This document shows positions 43,101-58,100 of a stretch of 64,000 bases of DNA, piece after piece (position 1 is the stretch's first letter; every line of letters starts with the position of its first letter). Where the stretch lies: contig CM059192.1 of the NCBI GenBank assembly GCA_030323885.1, positions 69,628,877 through 69,692,876 on the forward strand, written 5' to 3'. This DNA is from Branchipolynoe longqiensis. Its lineage: Eukaryota > Annelida > Polychaeta > Phyllodocida > Polynoidae. Both the position numbers and the translations under genes were made by a program. The notes under the pieces were generated by a model that saw nothing but the letters and a program-made list of their open reading frames with translations, was not told where the DNA came from and did no database searches.

Positions 43101-46100
43101 TTTCGCTCTGTCTTTCATTCTGTCTTTCGTTCTTTCTTTCGTTCTGTCTTTCATCATGTCTTTCATACTGTCTTTTGTTCTGTCTTTTGTTCTGTCTTTT
43201 GTTCTGTCTTTTGTTCTGTCTTTTGTTCTGTCTTTCGTTTTGTCTTTTGTTCTGTCTTTCATTCTGTCTTTCATCATGTGTTTCGTTCTGTGTTTCGTTC
43301 TGTGTTTCTGTCTTTCGTTCTGTTTTTCGTTCTGTTTTTCGTTCTGTCTTTCGTTCTGTCTTTTGTTCTGTCTTTTGTCCTGTCCTTTGTCTTGTCCTGT
43401 CCTTTGTCCTGTCTTTTGTCCTGCCTTTTGTCCTGCCTTTTGTCTTGTCTTTTGTTTCGTCTTTTGTCGATTTTATCTTGTCTTTGTCTTGTCTTTTGTC
43501 CTCTCTTTTGTCCTGTATTTCGCTCTGTCTTTCGTGCTGTCATTTGTATTGTCTTTTGTCTTGTCTTTTGTCTTGTCTTTTGTCCTGTCTTTCGCTCTGT
43601 CTTTTGCTCTGTCTTTCGCTCTGTCTTTTATTCTGTCCATCGTTCTGTCTGTCTTTCATTCTGTCTGTCTTTTGTTCTGTCCATCTTTCATTCTGTCTTA
43701 AAATATGAAATTACAGCTATCACTGTGATGCAGTACTCTGTATAAATAACTGCGACACAACTAGATTTGTACCACATCCGGGTACACTGTAACTGCCGGC
43801 AATATAAGTGTTAGCCACATAGAACCAGCCAATCAGATACGTGAAGGCGGCCTTTAACATGTATGTATGTAGGTGCTGGCTACAAATACAACAACGAGCA
43901 CACATGTAGATGGAGTGGTAGCATTTCATCAACCATGGCTCAGGATAAGCTGATTGATTGATTGATATACGCCGTGTCGGCAGCATAGGCCATATTCACG
44001 GCGAGAAATGTTAATTTATCTAGTAGTTCATACACATCGGCAGACAGTAGTGTCTTATGGCCATTTCTAATACCGACGCTTACTCAGCCTCGTTCTGATG
44101 CCTAATTAGGTCCTGCGTGAATAGGGTGAATAGATCCGCAGTGAATATCACACAAGACAGCATAGTGTGCATTTTCTCCCAAGAACAAATTAATAAACAA
44201 TAATACATTTCCGCCTACCTACACTCGTATAACCTTTATACCTCATGTATTATCCACATTTCCTAAATAAAAAGCCCGAACAAATTCAAGCGATTTCTGA
44301 CCAACAGATGACGTCAGAAACCACAGGAACCGGAAATGTGACGGCGCTGACGACTCACGCCAAGTCCATAGCCGACCTGCTTACCCGCGTGACGTCTCAT
44401 CCGCCTACTGTCCGCATGCGCGATGACTGGCAAAGCGAACAGGTCTGGTCTGAGCTGTTCTCAGATTGGATCACGTGGGCCAGCCTCAGAAACCAGCGGT
44501 AAGGAACAGGTCTGTCAATAGGGGGAGTCAAATCTATCTACAACCGTCATGTTGTATAAGTTATATAGCTGATTTCCAAGTGGGGCAGCACTATAAAATC
44601 GCCCTGAGTGTGTACTGTGACAAGTCGGTACCCGTCCTGCTATGACCTTAGATGTTGCCAGGACGTAAAACTCCAACAACCTACTAACTGTAATCATGCC
44701 TGTTTTGATCAATGCTCACTCTGTGTCACGCCCATCTACAGCATTGCGCAGACGGTGACTGAGTTTGGGTTCACAGTGGATCAGACACTGCAGCGACTCA
44801 CGGAGAGCCTGGGGCTGAGAGACCTCGTTTACAAGGCCCAGCGGGTGACGGCCACACTGCTCCACGCACTCACCCCACTCGCAGGTAGGCGGCGCCGCGG
44901 TCCCTCACTCTGATGTCCTGTGGACACCCATGCCCATTCAACCAAAAGAACAATTATGTCGTCCCACAGTCTGGTATTCTATTGACACCCATGCTCATTC
45001 AACCAAAAGAACAATAGTAAATAATGTCAGTCCCTCAGTCTGGTGTCCTGTCAATACCCATGCTCATTCAACCAAAAGAACAATAAATACTGTTGGTCCA
45101 GCAGGCTGCTGTCCTGTCCTGTCTGCTGTCCTGCCAACACCCATGCTCATTCAACCAAAAAGACAAGGTCCCTCAACCCGTCCTGATATGACCTTAGATG
45201 TTGCTAAGACTTAAAACATCAACAAAACAAAGGTCCCTGAATCTGGTGTCCTGTCGACGCTCATGCTCACTCAACCAAAAGAACAAGGTCCCACAGACTG
45301 GTGTCCTGTTGACACCCATGCTCTTTCCACCAAAATAATAATAATAATGTCAGTCTCACAGTTTGACACCCATGTTCATTCGATAAAAAAACCCATTATA
45401 AATAAACGCTGGTACACACCTCCCGTATAAAACCTAAAACTGCCCGTTTCGTGACTAAGTTTGAGTGTTCGTCGGTTTCAGTCTTTAGGTGTGTGACCCC
45501 CTAACACACGTAAGTCTTCCGATTCCCGACTTAAAACTCAGTTTTAGGGCTTAAGACTGGAATCTTATAAGATTTAAAAAATGAATCGGGCCGTTCGAGA
45601 ACGGTATATGTGAGCGGTCAGTCGTTTCAGTTTTGGTCGGGAATCGGGTCGGGAATCGGGTCGGGTCGGGTCATGTCGTCCAATGGGTTTTAGCACGTGA
45701 ATCGTATATGGGAGTTGTGTACCAGGCATAATGTCAGTCCTTAAGTCTGATGTCTATTTGACATCCATGCTCATTCAACCAAAAGAACTGTCATGTCGGA
45801 CCGGACGTGGCGCCCAAATCGGTAGATAAAAGATTCACCCGGTACTTGTAGTACACGGGTGAAGATCAGCCTTATATAAATATGGGCGAAAATAGCTTTA
45901 GTATGGAACATCACCTAGAAACTGTGGCTCCAGTATCAAATGGATACTTATATAGGCACAGAGTTGGTGAAATGGGAGAGAATGCAAAAAGACAAGATGG
46001 CGGCCGCAGAACGCCGTCGATTTCACTTTTAAATCTTATTAAACTAAATATTATATTATATTTTTCAACTCAAAGGTAGCGGGCTCTCAATAATACATAT

Positions 46101-49100
46101 GTAAAGAATAAATGTTGCTTCTTAGATTGTGAAATTAGGCTCTCAATTCTTTGACCCGCATTTTCGCCACCTTTTACATAGGGTTGGTTTGCACCCCTAC
46201 TGCAGCAGTACGGGGTGAATCTTGTACCTACCAAGTCGGTAGAGCGCAGGCTTCTCGTGCAGGATGACACCTGGATTAAAGCAACCTCACCTGCTCACTG
46301 CATGTCATCATTTTGTCGAATAGGAGAATTAGCGAATACATCATCATGACCTTGTAGGATGCCGAAAATCCCTTTTCAACCCAGGTGGTGAAATAAAGTG
46401 CCGGATGATGTTGTGTCTTGTAGGTCGGAACATGACCCTTGTCGAAAGTCTGGGTAATGGGCAGGAAGCCCGGCGTCTGGTCAAACTGCTGCCAGATGTC
46501 CACCTGCTGGTCGAGGCGTTCATGTATGAAGCAATGTTTAGCCCTCAAACAGTAAGTAGAACGCGGTCGCCAAATCGATGAGCGTGCTGCCTTCTCGTGC
46601 GGAAGGTCGGAGGTAAGGAAAACCCGGCCGAGTCAAACCAACGACTTACAAAATTGATACTTGTCGCTACCTAGCCTGATGCTTGGCATTAATATGAATG
46701 GGTAAGGACTGGTCAGCTCAGTATCAGGATAATGTGACTGAGTGGGATATCAGGTCTTGGTACCGGTGGGCTGGTCTCCCAGTGGGGCAGCACTATAAAG
46801 GTGGCCATGAATGCGCTCTATCACAAGGCGATACCCCTACTGATATAACCTAGATGTTCCTAGGCAATAAAACCCCCAACAAACTAAGCATATGCTTTAC
46901 GAAATTGTGCCAATGGAATGTGACAGTTAATTACATAAATTCATGCTAACTTCTATTAATATATTCTCAGTATATTAGATTAAAAACGATTTTCAACTGA
47001 CTCGCTCCTGGTTGGATTCAAAATACGATGTTTATTCTCTCCTTTGCTTCTTCCAGATGTCCACAATATTTTCGGGAAACTTCAGTGGCTTCTGTGACCT
47101 GGATTCTGGCGCGTTCGCGTCCCGCGCCGGCGTCCGGGTGGCTGACTTCCGGTCCCTTCGTGATGACCTTTGTGCACTCAACTATACAGCTCTGGCTAGT
47201 GAGCTGGCCAACGTCACTGGATACGCCGATATCCAATACATGGTGAGATATATAGTCAGTGTTTTCAGAGTAGCCAAGTCTCCCGATTTGACGGGAGATC
47301 TCCCAAAAATGTATAGCAAAATAATGCCAATCTCCCGGTTTCCTGCTTGTAATTTATCTCCGTCAAAGAATCATTTTAGCTCTTTTTGTTGTTTTGTTTC
47401 AGTTTTCCTTCCTCATACGACCTTAACTGTTGCTAGGATGTAAAGCCCCAATAGATAAATGAACAAACAAACTGTGACTGTTTCAGTTTTCCTTCCTGAT
47501 ATGACCTATATACAGGGTCCGTACGGGGCCTGGAAAGTCTTAAAATGCCTTAAAAAGTCTTCATTTGCCCCGTTTCAAGGCCTTGAAAAGCCTTGAATTT
47601 AACCTATGTTGGGTACTTAGTCCTGAAAAGCCTTGAAATTAATCAAACTGTCTCCACTGATCTAAATTAGTCCGAAATCGCCCTTCGCTATTGTCGTTTT
47701 TTCCTGAAAATCCAAATGAAAATAATCTTGAATTCCAAACAAAAACAGCCCTTGAAATAGCCTTGATTTCCATATCTTCACATCTGTATGGACCCTGTAG
47801 ATGTTGCTAGGATGTAAGACCTCAACAAGCTGTGAATGTTTCAGTTTTCCTTCCCGGACACTGGTCGAGCCAACGCCGCTCAACTTCTCGAGGACCTCTC
47901 CTCGCTCACTGTGCTGCTCGCCAACATGACGTCACAGCCTCCCGTGCGTGACGTCACATTCCCGTGGACCCGGGCCGAGACTTGGACGGCGCTGATGGAA
48001 GCGTGGCTCAAGGAGCAGTCGGAGAACCAGCGCAAAGAGGAGTAAGTGTATAACTGTGTATAAGTTACAGCGTCATCAAAGGCGAGTTGCTCTCATACCA
48101 TGTCTATGTGGTGTGGGAGGTTAAAAATCCCTTGGGTCGGTAAAAGTGTAGGCTCAGGTTTTCTATCGACCAACTATCTAATGCTGAAAACAAGAAAATT
48201 CAGTCTTATCCATGATAAGCATATAAATCTTCAATAAATTAACTTTAAAAAAAAGAAGTTTCACCGCTCCGGTTATGATTTCTCCCGCTTCTTATGTGTT
48301 CAGGTAGTGTAGGACACTCATTTTCACCTCCCGAATCAGTAAGAGTGCAGGCTTCCCGTGCGGAAGGTCGGGAGTTCAAATCCCAGCCGAGTCAAACCAA
48401 CAACTGACTTATAAAATTGATACTTGTCACTACCTATCCTGGCGCTCAGCATTAATAGGAATGGACAAGATTTGGATAATGTGAGTGTGTGGGATATTGG
48501 GTCATGGTACCGGCAGCCTGGTCTCCGAGTGGGGCAGCACTATAAAGTTACCATCAGTTTGCACTGTCACAAGTCAGTACCTGTCCTGATTTTACCTTAG
48601 ATGTTGCTAGGACATAAATCAACAAACAGTCTTTGGTTTTCGGCATAAAATAAGCATTGCTGAATAGAAGAGTTTTAGAAAGAAATTAAAAAGAAAACCC
48701 AAAACCTTCCATGACTTTAGTTAAAACTATGTGTAGTAAGATATGAATCGAAATGCTAATAGTCAACACCTAATATAGATATCATTGTGTGAAGTCGTCG
48801 TCTGGTAGCTGTAGTTGTGTAGGCAGGCTATATGAAATCAATACAGGCAAAGAGAGGAAGGAAGAGTATAAAGAGTGAAAGTGGAGTGAGAGCTTGTACC
48901 CTCAGGTTTATTATTATATAGTGGTACATGGATCTGATATGGCATACCACCTGACCACTATCTCCAATCAGCAACAAGCATTTCTAGTTCCACCAATGAA
49001 CAGTAAGCATTCTTGGGTCACCATGACTACAGTGATCTACCCACCACCACCATGCAGTGTGGCTGCTTGGCCTGCACCTGCCTGCTGTGTGTGTGTGGTG

Positions 49101-52100
49101 ATCCGTGACTAACAGTTGGGGGGGGGGGGGGGAAGGGGGGGGGGGGGAAGGGGTAGTGAGTGGAGCTCTTGAGCTCCTTACACACTAACAGTAGTGCCCC
49201 TTTCACACTATCTACCTAATACACAATGACTATTGACTACAAGTAAAGAGTCACCAGCAACTACATAAATACATTCATGCACCTGGCCCTATACATCATT
49301 TACATTAATAGACCATTTGTACCCCCCCCCCCCCACCCCCACCCCCACTCCCCATAGACCATTTCACATTCCCCACCAATGCGTTTTATCGGAATATTTT
49401 ACAATTGTATGTGTACTAGAAATATATTAGAAAATATATATGTGTGCAGACCTGTTTATTTGTCTCCTTAACTGGATGTGGCAGCTGGTTGCTGATCTGA
49501 TATCCCACTCAGTCACATTATCCCGATACTGATCAAACAAGTCCATTGCCCCCTATCCTATTATTGCCAAGCGCCAGGCTAGGTAGTGACACGTATTCAG
49601 TTTCTAAGTCATTGGTTTGATTCTGTCGGGCTCCAAGCCACGACCGCCCACACGGGAAGCGAGCCAGCGCTCTTACGGATTTGACAGTCCCATCCGGTCA
49701 ATACAAAGAATTGTCATCTCACCTGCGACCAAACATGCCTGAAAATACTAAGCATGGATTTGTTATTTGTTTCCACTACAGTTTTCTGTCCAAGTCTGAC
49801 CTGACCTCATTACTGACCATGCTGCCTCCTGCTGCCATGGCAACCACAGGCGTTGAGCAGGTGCTGGTCCGGACGGGCCTTCTCGCTGCATACCTGGTCG
49901 AACAACTCAAACCCCTTGCACGTAAGTGGGTCATTCTCTGAAACTGGGCACCACATATTTGGTTTCCACGTTACGATGGTGATAATTAATGCTTTCTTTT
50001 ATTGATCGCAAGTCAAATACTTATTGTTGCCTCTGTCAGTCTGTGTATTAAGTATGTTAGTTATAATACATATATTTAATCTATCCCAGAAAATATATTA
50101 AAAGTATGCTTGACTGATTTTGTGCTAAAGTGAAAATTCACTTAACGAGACAACAAGATCGACACAGTTATTGAATGTAAATTGAAACATTATTTATTTC
50201 CTAATAAAAACAAGTCTGTAACTTCAACGAAGTTGTGCTTTCTAGTGGCAAGTTTGCAACATGGCAGCTATATCATCAATTGCAAGTGACCGGGAGAGGT
50301 CTAGTATCGTCATGAATAACAAGTTTAACAAGAGCAGAGTTCAATAATGAACTAGTTAACCATTAATCGTATATAGAACAAGAACTGGGATATAAGACTT
50401 AATGACTAAACTTCATGATTGTAACACACATAACATTTTAAATGACAAGAACAGCGCTCAACCCAAAAGTTGGCCGAGCGCTGCTGTGGCACTGATGTGG
50501 ATTGGTTTTAGGTAGACGTTGACCGCCTGCCTCTTCCATGTGCCAGCGGCCATGATATTGTCACCATTCATCCACGCACTCACTCACTGTAAACAGTTCT
50601 TCATAAAACCGCCTGTGTTGCCATTCACGTGTCTTATTTCAGAATTAAATTGATGTGCCCAGTACAATATCAAGTTCCATTCATTTAATTCCGATACTAT
50701 GCTACTTTTCCAGTGAAAATAACGTAGTTTCAATACAGATCTCACTAGGTTGTTAACAGCAGACGACATATTTTTGTTCTTCTTGCTCCAGAGGCCAACG
50801 TGACCATTGAGGAGCTTCTCAGTGAGCGGCCCGAGACGCGGCGTCTAGCCGACCAGCTACCAGCACTTCCAGTCATGCTCGAGGTGCTGATCGAGGCATT
50901 CATGTCAACCCCAGACCCAGTACGCCATTTCAATTTAATAAATTTTCAGAATGGGGCGTGCTGCACACAATGCAGCACATTCCACTTCCCCATCACCATG
51001 TACAAGCCAAATGTGATCCGTCCAACGGCTGGAAGACCAGTGCCTCAGCGCTGACAGAATATGTATTCAGGCGAATAACATATTTACACACACACACAAA
51101 TTTTAATATATTTTTGTTTATTAAAGAAAACAAATGATATGTAATATATATTGTAGATTATTTAATTTTGTAGACCAAATATAAGGCACTTGATTATTCC
51201 ATCTTGTAAGCCAAAAAAAACTAGATCATTCAAATGTATAGCTTTAGAAAAAGTACTAGATCATTAAATTTTCTATGTAAATATAAGTACTAGATTATTC
51301 AATTTTAAAGGCCAAAATAAGGCACTAGATTATTCAATGTTGTAGGCAAAAATGAAACACACGATTATTCTATTTATTGACCAACAAAAATAACTAGATT
51401 ATTCAATTTGTTAAGCCATCACAGTTTTAAAACAACAGAAACACACACACAAAGGAAAGAAATATCACTTAGTTAAAGTTGCAAAGTCCGATGGTATTTT
51501 AACTTTGTCCTCGTTTTATAAATATATCAGGTGATCATTATTACCTACTATTCGTTAGTCTGGAGTAACACTAACATTGATGAAAAATGGCCAACTTTGG
51601 AGCAATTTGAATTGAAGGAACCCAAAATAATTTCGACAAGCTTGCCTAAACACCTGTCGGTATGACCCAGATCCCTATCTTGTGATGGCAATGTGGTGTG
51701 GGCTGACCTAGTAATCGTGGAATCTGACTATGGCTGCACATGATATATAACTAAGAATGAGGGCAAGGCTAATGAGGTCAGAAGACTGACCTAATTAGTT
51801 AATGCCACTCCTGCTTAATGGCTTTCTCAAAGTTGGTGTCAAAGGGGATTCACCGATTATTCTTCCTAAGCTGTCACAAATCATTACTTAATGCATCAGT
51901 ATCTAAGTTTGGAGATATCAGATCAAATATAGATAACTGTTTTTGGTTTTGACAAGAATTATATTTCATCGGACCATCCAGCTTAAAAGGTTCCCCTTCA
52001 AAGCAGACGATATTTGGCCCTACCAGACAGACCCGCTGTACTCACCCACCCTGCTGTGTTGCGTTGTGCGCAGGTGCAGACGCTGGTGCGTGGACAGCCC

Positions 52101-55100
52101 GCCTTCTGCTCAGGACTCTGGGAAGACTCGCTGTCAAACAGGAGCACCGAGTTTGTGCAGATGCAGACGGTGCTGTGCGGATTGAACACCACCCTGCTGG
52201 CCGCCGAGCTGGGCAGCCTGCTGCACGTGGACACCCTGCTGGACCTTGTAAGTACAGGCTATGTTCATTCCAACTGGCCGAATCGATAGCAGGGATGATA
52301 TTTTTCCGTTTTTTAGGCGGATTTCTGGGGTGTTTTTTTTTCACTCCTGGGGGCATTTTTGATATAGGTGTAAAAGGACATTTGCCGACGGAGTAATAAT
52401 CTCGGCTTGATTTCCGCTTTTTTGTGTGTGTTGCTGAAACCACTATCATCCCTGGTATCATGTGTGGAAAGTCAGCACTTCCAAAGCCCGGCCAAGTCAA
52501 ACCAATGACTTGCCAAATTGATGCTTGTCGCAAGGATTGGGCAATGATATGGTTTGGCTCAGTGTCAGGATAATGTGACTTGAGTGGGATATCATGTCAT
52601 GGTGCTGCCGGCCTGGTCTCCCAGTGGGGCAGCACTATAAAGTTGCCATGAGTGTACAGTCTCACTGGGCGGTACCAATCATGATATGACCATAGATGTT
52701 GCTAGGATGTAAAACACCAACAAGCAAACGCACATGTAACAAGAGAATTTTTTTTGCGATGTTCGAATCGGTAAGAGCACTGGCCCTTACTGTGTGTTAC
52801 AAAACCCAGCCGGGTCAAACCCATGATTTATCAAATTGATAATTGTCTGGATCTCGCCTGGTTCTCAGCATTAATAGGATAGGACAAGGACTGGTTAGCT
52901 CAGTGTCAGGATAATATGACTGAGTGGGATATCGGGCCATGGTGCCAGTGGTCTAATCTCCTAGTGGCGCAGCAAGCACTACAAAGTGCGCACTGTCATG
53001 AATCGGTGCCAGTCCTGCTATGACCGTAGATGTTGCCAGGACATAAAACTCACCAGCCAATACGTCGATACCCGTCCTGATATGACCGCAGATGTTGCCA
53101 GGCCATGAAACTCCAACAAACAAATAAAAAGACTCGCACCATCTTCTCTCCGTCCCTTGCAGGTGTCGACGAGCAGATCTCCCCGGGCGGCCTCGAGTGG
53201 CGCCGGGTACCGGGAGAGCCTGCCTGCCCTGGTCGAGCTGCTCGCCTCGATGAGCAGGTCCCCGCCCGCCTTCCTGGCCGGGGCCGCCGGGCCGTGGATG
53301 GAGCCCGGCGTGTGGAAGCAGCTCATCGGGAGGCTGGCCCGCCACTTGCGGCAGCCGGCCCCCACGGACAGGTCAGTCTTAGCTTTCACTTACACTTACA
53401 GAGTAGAGGATTTCCACTCGCCCTCTGACGGCGGTGGGGAAAAATAATGTTATCGGTCGCAGCTTTTTTTTCTTTACTGTGTTTGCATGCTCTGTGGATA
53501 GGGTCTTCTAGAGAATTTCAACTACCACCAACTCGCCCTCTGGCGGCGATGGGGAGAACTTAGGTTATCGGTCGCAGCTTTTTTTCTTTACTGTGTTTGC
53601 ATGCTCTGTGGATAGGGTCTTCTAGAGAATTTCAACTACCACCAACTCGCCCTCTGACGGCAGTGGGGAGTGTCAATCATATTCACATGACTACCTTGAA
53701 ATTTACACGAAACTCCAAAAAAGTCAGATCCGTGTGAAATGACAGTAAAATCCCATCTGTGGTGCAATTTTGAAGTGGTTAGACTTGTCAACGGACAGCA
53801 AAATTGAATTCACAAAAAACATAGCAAATTACTGTTGTCTTTAGCAACGTTGGAGATTTGTTTGCGCTTTACATTGTTAAAAATGTCTTGCATGCTATTT
53901 ATATTATAACAGTGTTGATGAAAGGCCATGAAATCTACACATTCAAGCATAATGTGTTTGAGTATCAGTGGGCACTGACACCCAATGCACTCCCGGGGTG
54001 GTTCTCCCCTGAGTACAAATGTGTGAGTCAGCCAAGAGTGGTAATCAGACGGGATGGCCGAATGAGTTAGAGCATCCGTCTCCCGTGCTGGTAGATCGTG
54101 GGGTCGAACCCTGGTCGAGTCAAACCAATGACATAAAAATTGATACTTGTTGCTTCCTAGCCTGGCGCTCGGCATTATTAGGATAGGGCAAGGACTGGTT
54201 GGCTCAGTGTCAGGATAATGTGACTGAATGGGATATCAGGTCATGCTGGTGGCCTGGTCTTCCAGTGGAGCAGCACTATAAAGTCGCCATGAGTGCGCAC
54301 TGTCACAAGTCGGTATCACAAGACGGTACCCGTCCTGATATGACCTTAGATGTTGCTAGGACATAAAACAACAACAGCCAAGAGTGGCCAATTCGGCATC
54401 GAGTGAGGATTACTTGTTCATGTTGACATCCAGCATGATGTTGTAGATGTTCTTCAATGTGTATACATGTAATAGCTGTCTGAAGAACAAGACATAGATT
54501 ACTCTAATTAATTTCATTCCAAACTTCTACCATCCAGGGTTAGCACACAGGCAATCACGCTGTTCAAGTCGCTAGGCATGCTGGGAATGGGCGACCCCTT
54601 CGTGGACGAGTACCTGGTCAAAGTAACGATGATCCTTGCCTACCTGAACCCGAAGCTGGAGGCCATCAGGGGTGGGTGCATTTGTAGGAAATCCTTTATC
54701 GACTCAACAACACTTAGTCAGATTCTAAGATGGCTCTCATCATTTTAAGAAATATAACATAAGTGTACTCGCAGGAAACCCATTATCAACTCAACAACAA
54801 TCCAAGATGGCTGCCATTTAAAAAAAAATATAGCTGTACTGATAGTCATAGGAAACCCATTATTGACTTATCAACAATTATTCAGATTCCAAGATGGCTG
54901 CCATCTATTTAACAAATATAAGTGTACTTGTAGGAAACCCATTATCAAATCAACAACAATTAGTCAGATTCCAAGATGACTGTCATCGTTTTAAGAAATT
55001 TAAGTGTGGGCCTACTTGTTGGAAACCCATTATCGACTCAATCTCAATTAGTCTGATTCCAAGATGGCTGCCATGTATTAAAAAAATATTAGTATACTCA

Positions 55101-58100
55101 GAAAACCCATTATCCATTCAACAACAATCCAAAATAGCTGCCATCTATTTTTAAATATAGCTGTATTCATATGAAAACCATTATTGACTCATCAACAATT
55201 ATTCAGATTCCAAGATGGCTACCATCTATTTAAAAATGATAAGTGTACTCATAGAAAACCTGTTATCGCTTCACAACCAAAGTCAGATTCCAAGATGATT
55301 GCCATCTATTTAAAATATATTGCTGTACTCACAGGAAACCCATTATCAAATCAACAACAATTAGTCAGATTCCAAGATGGCTGCCATCTATAAAACCAAA
55401 TGGTCCTAATAATTTATTAAATTGTTCAATTAAATAGCTTTTGATGTCATCTGACAATTTTAGCCAACATAAAAATGGCAATCACGATGAAACTACAGAA
55501 AAACCTCTCTAACCGACCTCCTCCACAGATCGACCACTCTACTATATCGATCGCTTTATTTGGGTCCTAACAATACATTTGTAACTGTAAGGATATTCTA
55601 ACCCTCTATACCGACTAACTCTCTAAATGGACCACTTAAAGTCGGTCCCATGGTCGGTCGATTTAGAGTCGTTTTAGTTTTATTCTTATTAAATCCTGTG
55701 TGTGCCTGAATTAACCACCAGACGGCGGCTTCCTGTCCAACAAACTCACCGCCGACAAGCCCGAATACCGCAAGCTGGTGGACTTGGTGCGCGACCTTCC
55801 GCTGGTCTCCGGCCTGGGCCCGCTCTTCGTGCTCTTCACGTCCCTTCGCGCCGGCCTCCCCTCCCCCGGGGCCGGGGAAGGCGGCGTGTGCGGCCCGGCG
55901 TTCCGGGAACAAGTGCCCGAGAGCCTGGCGACCAACTTCCGGTTTGCGCAGACGACATTTTGCAACGTGGATTACAAGGCGCTGGAGCGGGAACTGAATG
56001 ACATTGTGTCGATGAAGGAGCTCGAGGCGATCGTAAGTCCTGTGTTATAACTTCTTTTTTTTTAAACCCTAAATTTTTGTTGCTTAATGTTATTACTATT
56101 TGTATTTAGCATGGCCGAGCGGGGTAGAACACTCGCTTCTCATGCGAGAGGTCATGAGTTCGATCCCTGAGCGAGTAATAAAAACAACACAAAAATAACC
56201 CCGTTAAACCAAGCTCAGTTAAACCAAACGATCGGTTAATCCAAACTTTTTTCGGGGGCCTGGCAAAATATTACCATTTATCATATAAAAAAGTTGGTTA
56301 ATCCAAAGTATCGGTTAATCCAATCAAAATTGTCGGGCCAGAGGCCACTTCCGGTACAGTTAAACCAAACTTTCATATGGCTATAAGGTCATCTGAGACT
56401 TTTTTATATGATAAATGGTAGTATTTTGCCGGGCCGCCAAAAAATGTTTGGATTACTGTATATACATAAAACACAATAATCAAAGTGTCACATACATTGT
56501 ATATTACATTCATAATGCACCCACCTTTTTGCCAAAGCCAAGTCAAAGTCAAAGCCACAGCTCGGTTAAACCAATGATCGGTTAATCCAAACACATTTCT
56601 AGGGTCCCTTCAAGTTTGGTTTAACGACTACTTAAAGTCGGTCCACTCATATCAGGACGGGTGTAAGCAATACTGTACTTGTAAAATGTATGCTATTCGC
56701 TAGTTTGTCCTTGTCTGGTGCCTGGATTGGTCAATGTTTGATTGGCTCCTCAATGCCAGGATAATGTGACTGAGTGGGATGTCTTGTAATGATGCTACCG
56801 GAGTGCTCTCGTCTCCTCTCCCCTCCCCTCTCCTCTCCTCTCCTTTCCTCTCTCCTCTCTCCTCTTTCCTCTCTCCTCTCTCCTCTCTCCTCTCTCCTCT
56901 CCCACACCCAAGCTACATTTTCTCCCCCGTCCTCTTCTCCAGTTTTCTGCCAATGTGACGGGAGTGTCGCCGGACCTGGCCCAGCTCGTGTCCGAAGACT
57001 TACGCTTCTCTAACGTCCTCGTCGACCTGGTCGAGGGAGGCGCCAAGGATGACGTCGTCACCACCCAGCGGTGGGCGGAGGCACTACGAGGGGGCGCTGA
57101 GGGCGTTGACTGGGGCGCCCTGCTCAAGATGTGAGTGTGGCACATGCGATTAAGAAAGAAAACAAAACAGTTTTCCCTTAACAAACAAAAATCTCGGTTA
57201 GGGTATCGGGCTATAAATGATACATGGGTTTGAATACCAGTTGTAGATATCAGTGAGTCATGCCAAATATTAGTCTTTCTGGGTCAGTATCGGCTGGTAC
57301 CCTGGGGAGGGACTGGAGCTGGTACCTGTTGTGTTTACACAACTGGAGGTGGGGTTCCTGTCCTCTCATAGGCCTACCTGTCTCAATATCAGAATAGGTC
57401 ATGTGCATTATAGGTCCGGTCAATTGGTTTTAACTTGTATTTTTACATGGATATTCGCGCTATATATCTGAACATGTTCTGAACATGTTCAAATTCAACT
57501 GATATTAAAGCTGCATAGTCCGATGAAGCATCACATTTTCAAAACCCAAAGAATTATCTAGATTTGATTTTATATATCTAACTTAGATTCTGATGCACTT
57601 ATTAAGCGTTTCTTGTCACTTAGAAGGGAATACTGAGTCAATCTAAGAGACCACCTTACTGTAGAAGCCTATAGACCTATTTCATATGACGTTAGCAGAG
57701 GTGCGTGCGCTGCTTGGCTGCAGGACGACACACTGTAACACCGCAAACTCAATGGCTATGAGCAATCTTCATAGAGAAAAGGTGAAATATTTTTTTAAAC
57801 CACACCACTTAGAAACAAAATGCTTGGAACACACAGAAAACATATTCAATGAACAGATTATATTAAATTTATAAGGTTAGGCTTCTGCATTTCTATTAAT
57901 TTTGAATAAAATTGAGATTTTGAACTGCGCATATCGGCAAACTCAATGGCTATGAGCAATCTTCATAGAGAAAAGGTGAAATATCTCTAAAACCCCACCA
58001 CCTAAAAACAAACTGCTTGGAACACATATAGAAAATACATTCAACCAACAGATTATATTAGATTTATAAGGTTAGGCATCTGCATTTCTATTAATTTTGA

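Noticed and set aside
42780..43745. Frames of 209-321 codons (Phe/Ser/Leu-rich) and antisense Lys/Asp/Arg-rich frames
   Set aside because: Product of the 12-bp TTTCGTTCTGTC array; starts only at the B7 donor; no non-repeat sequence conserved.
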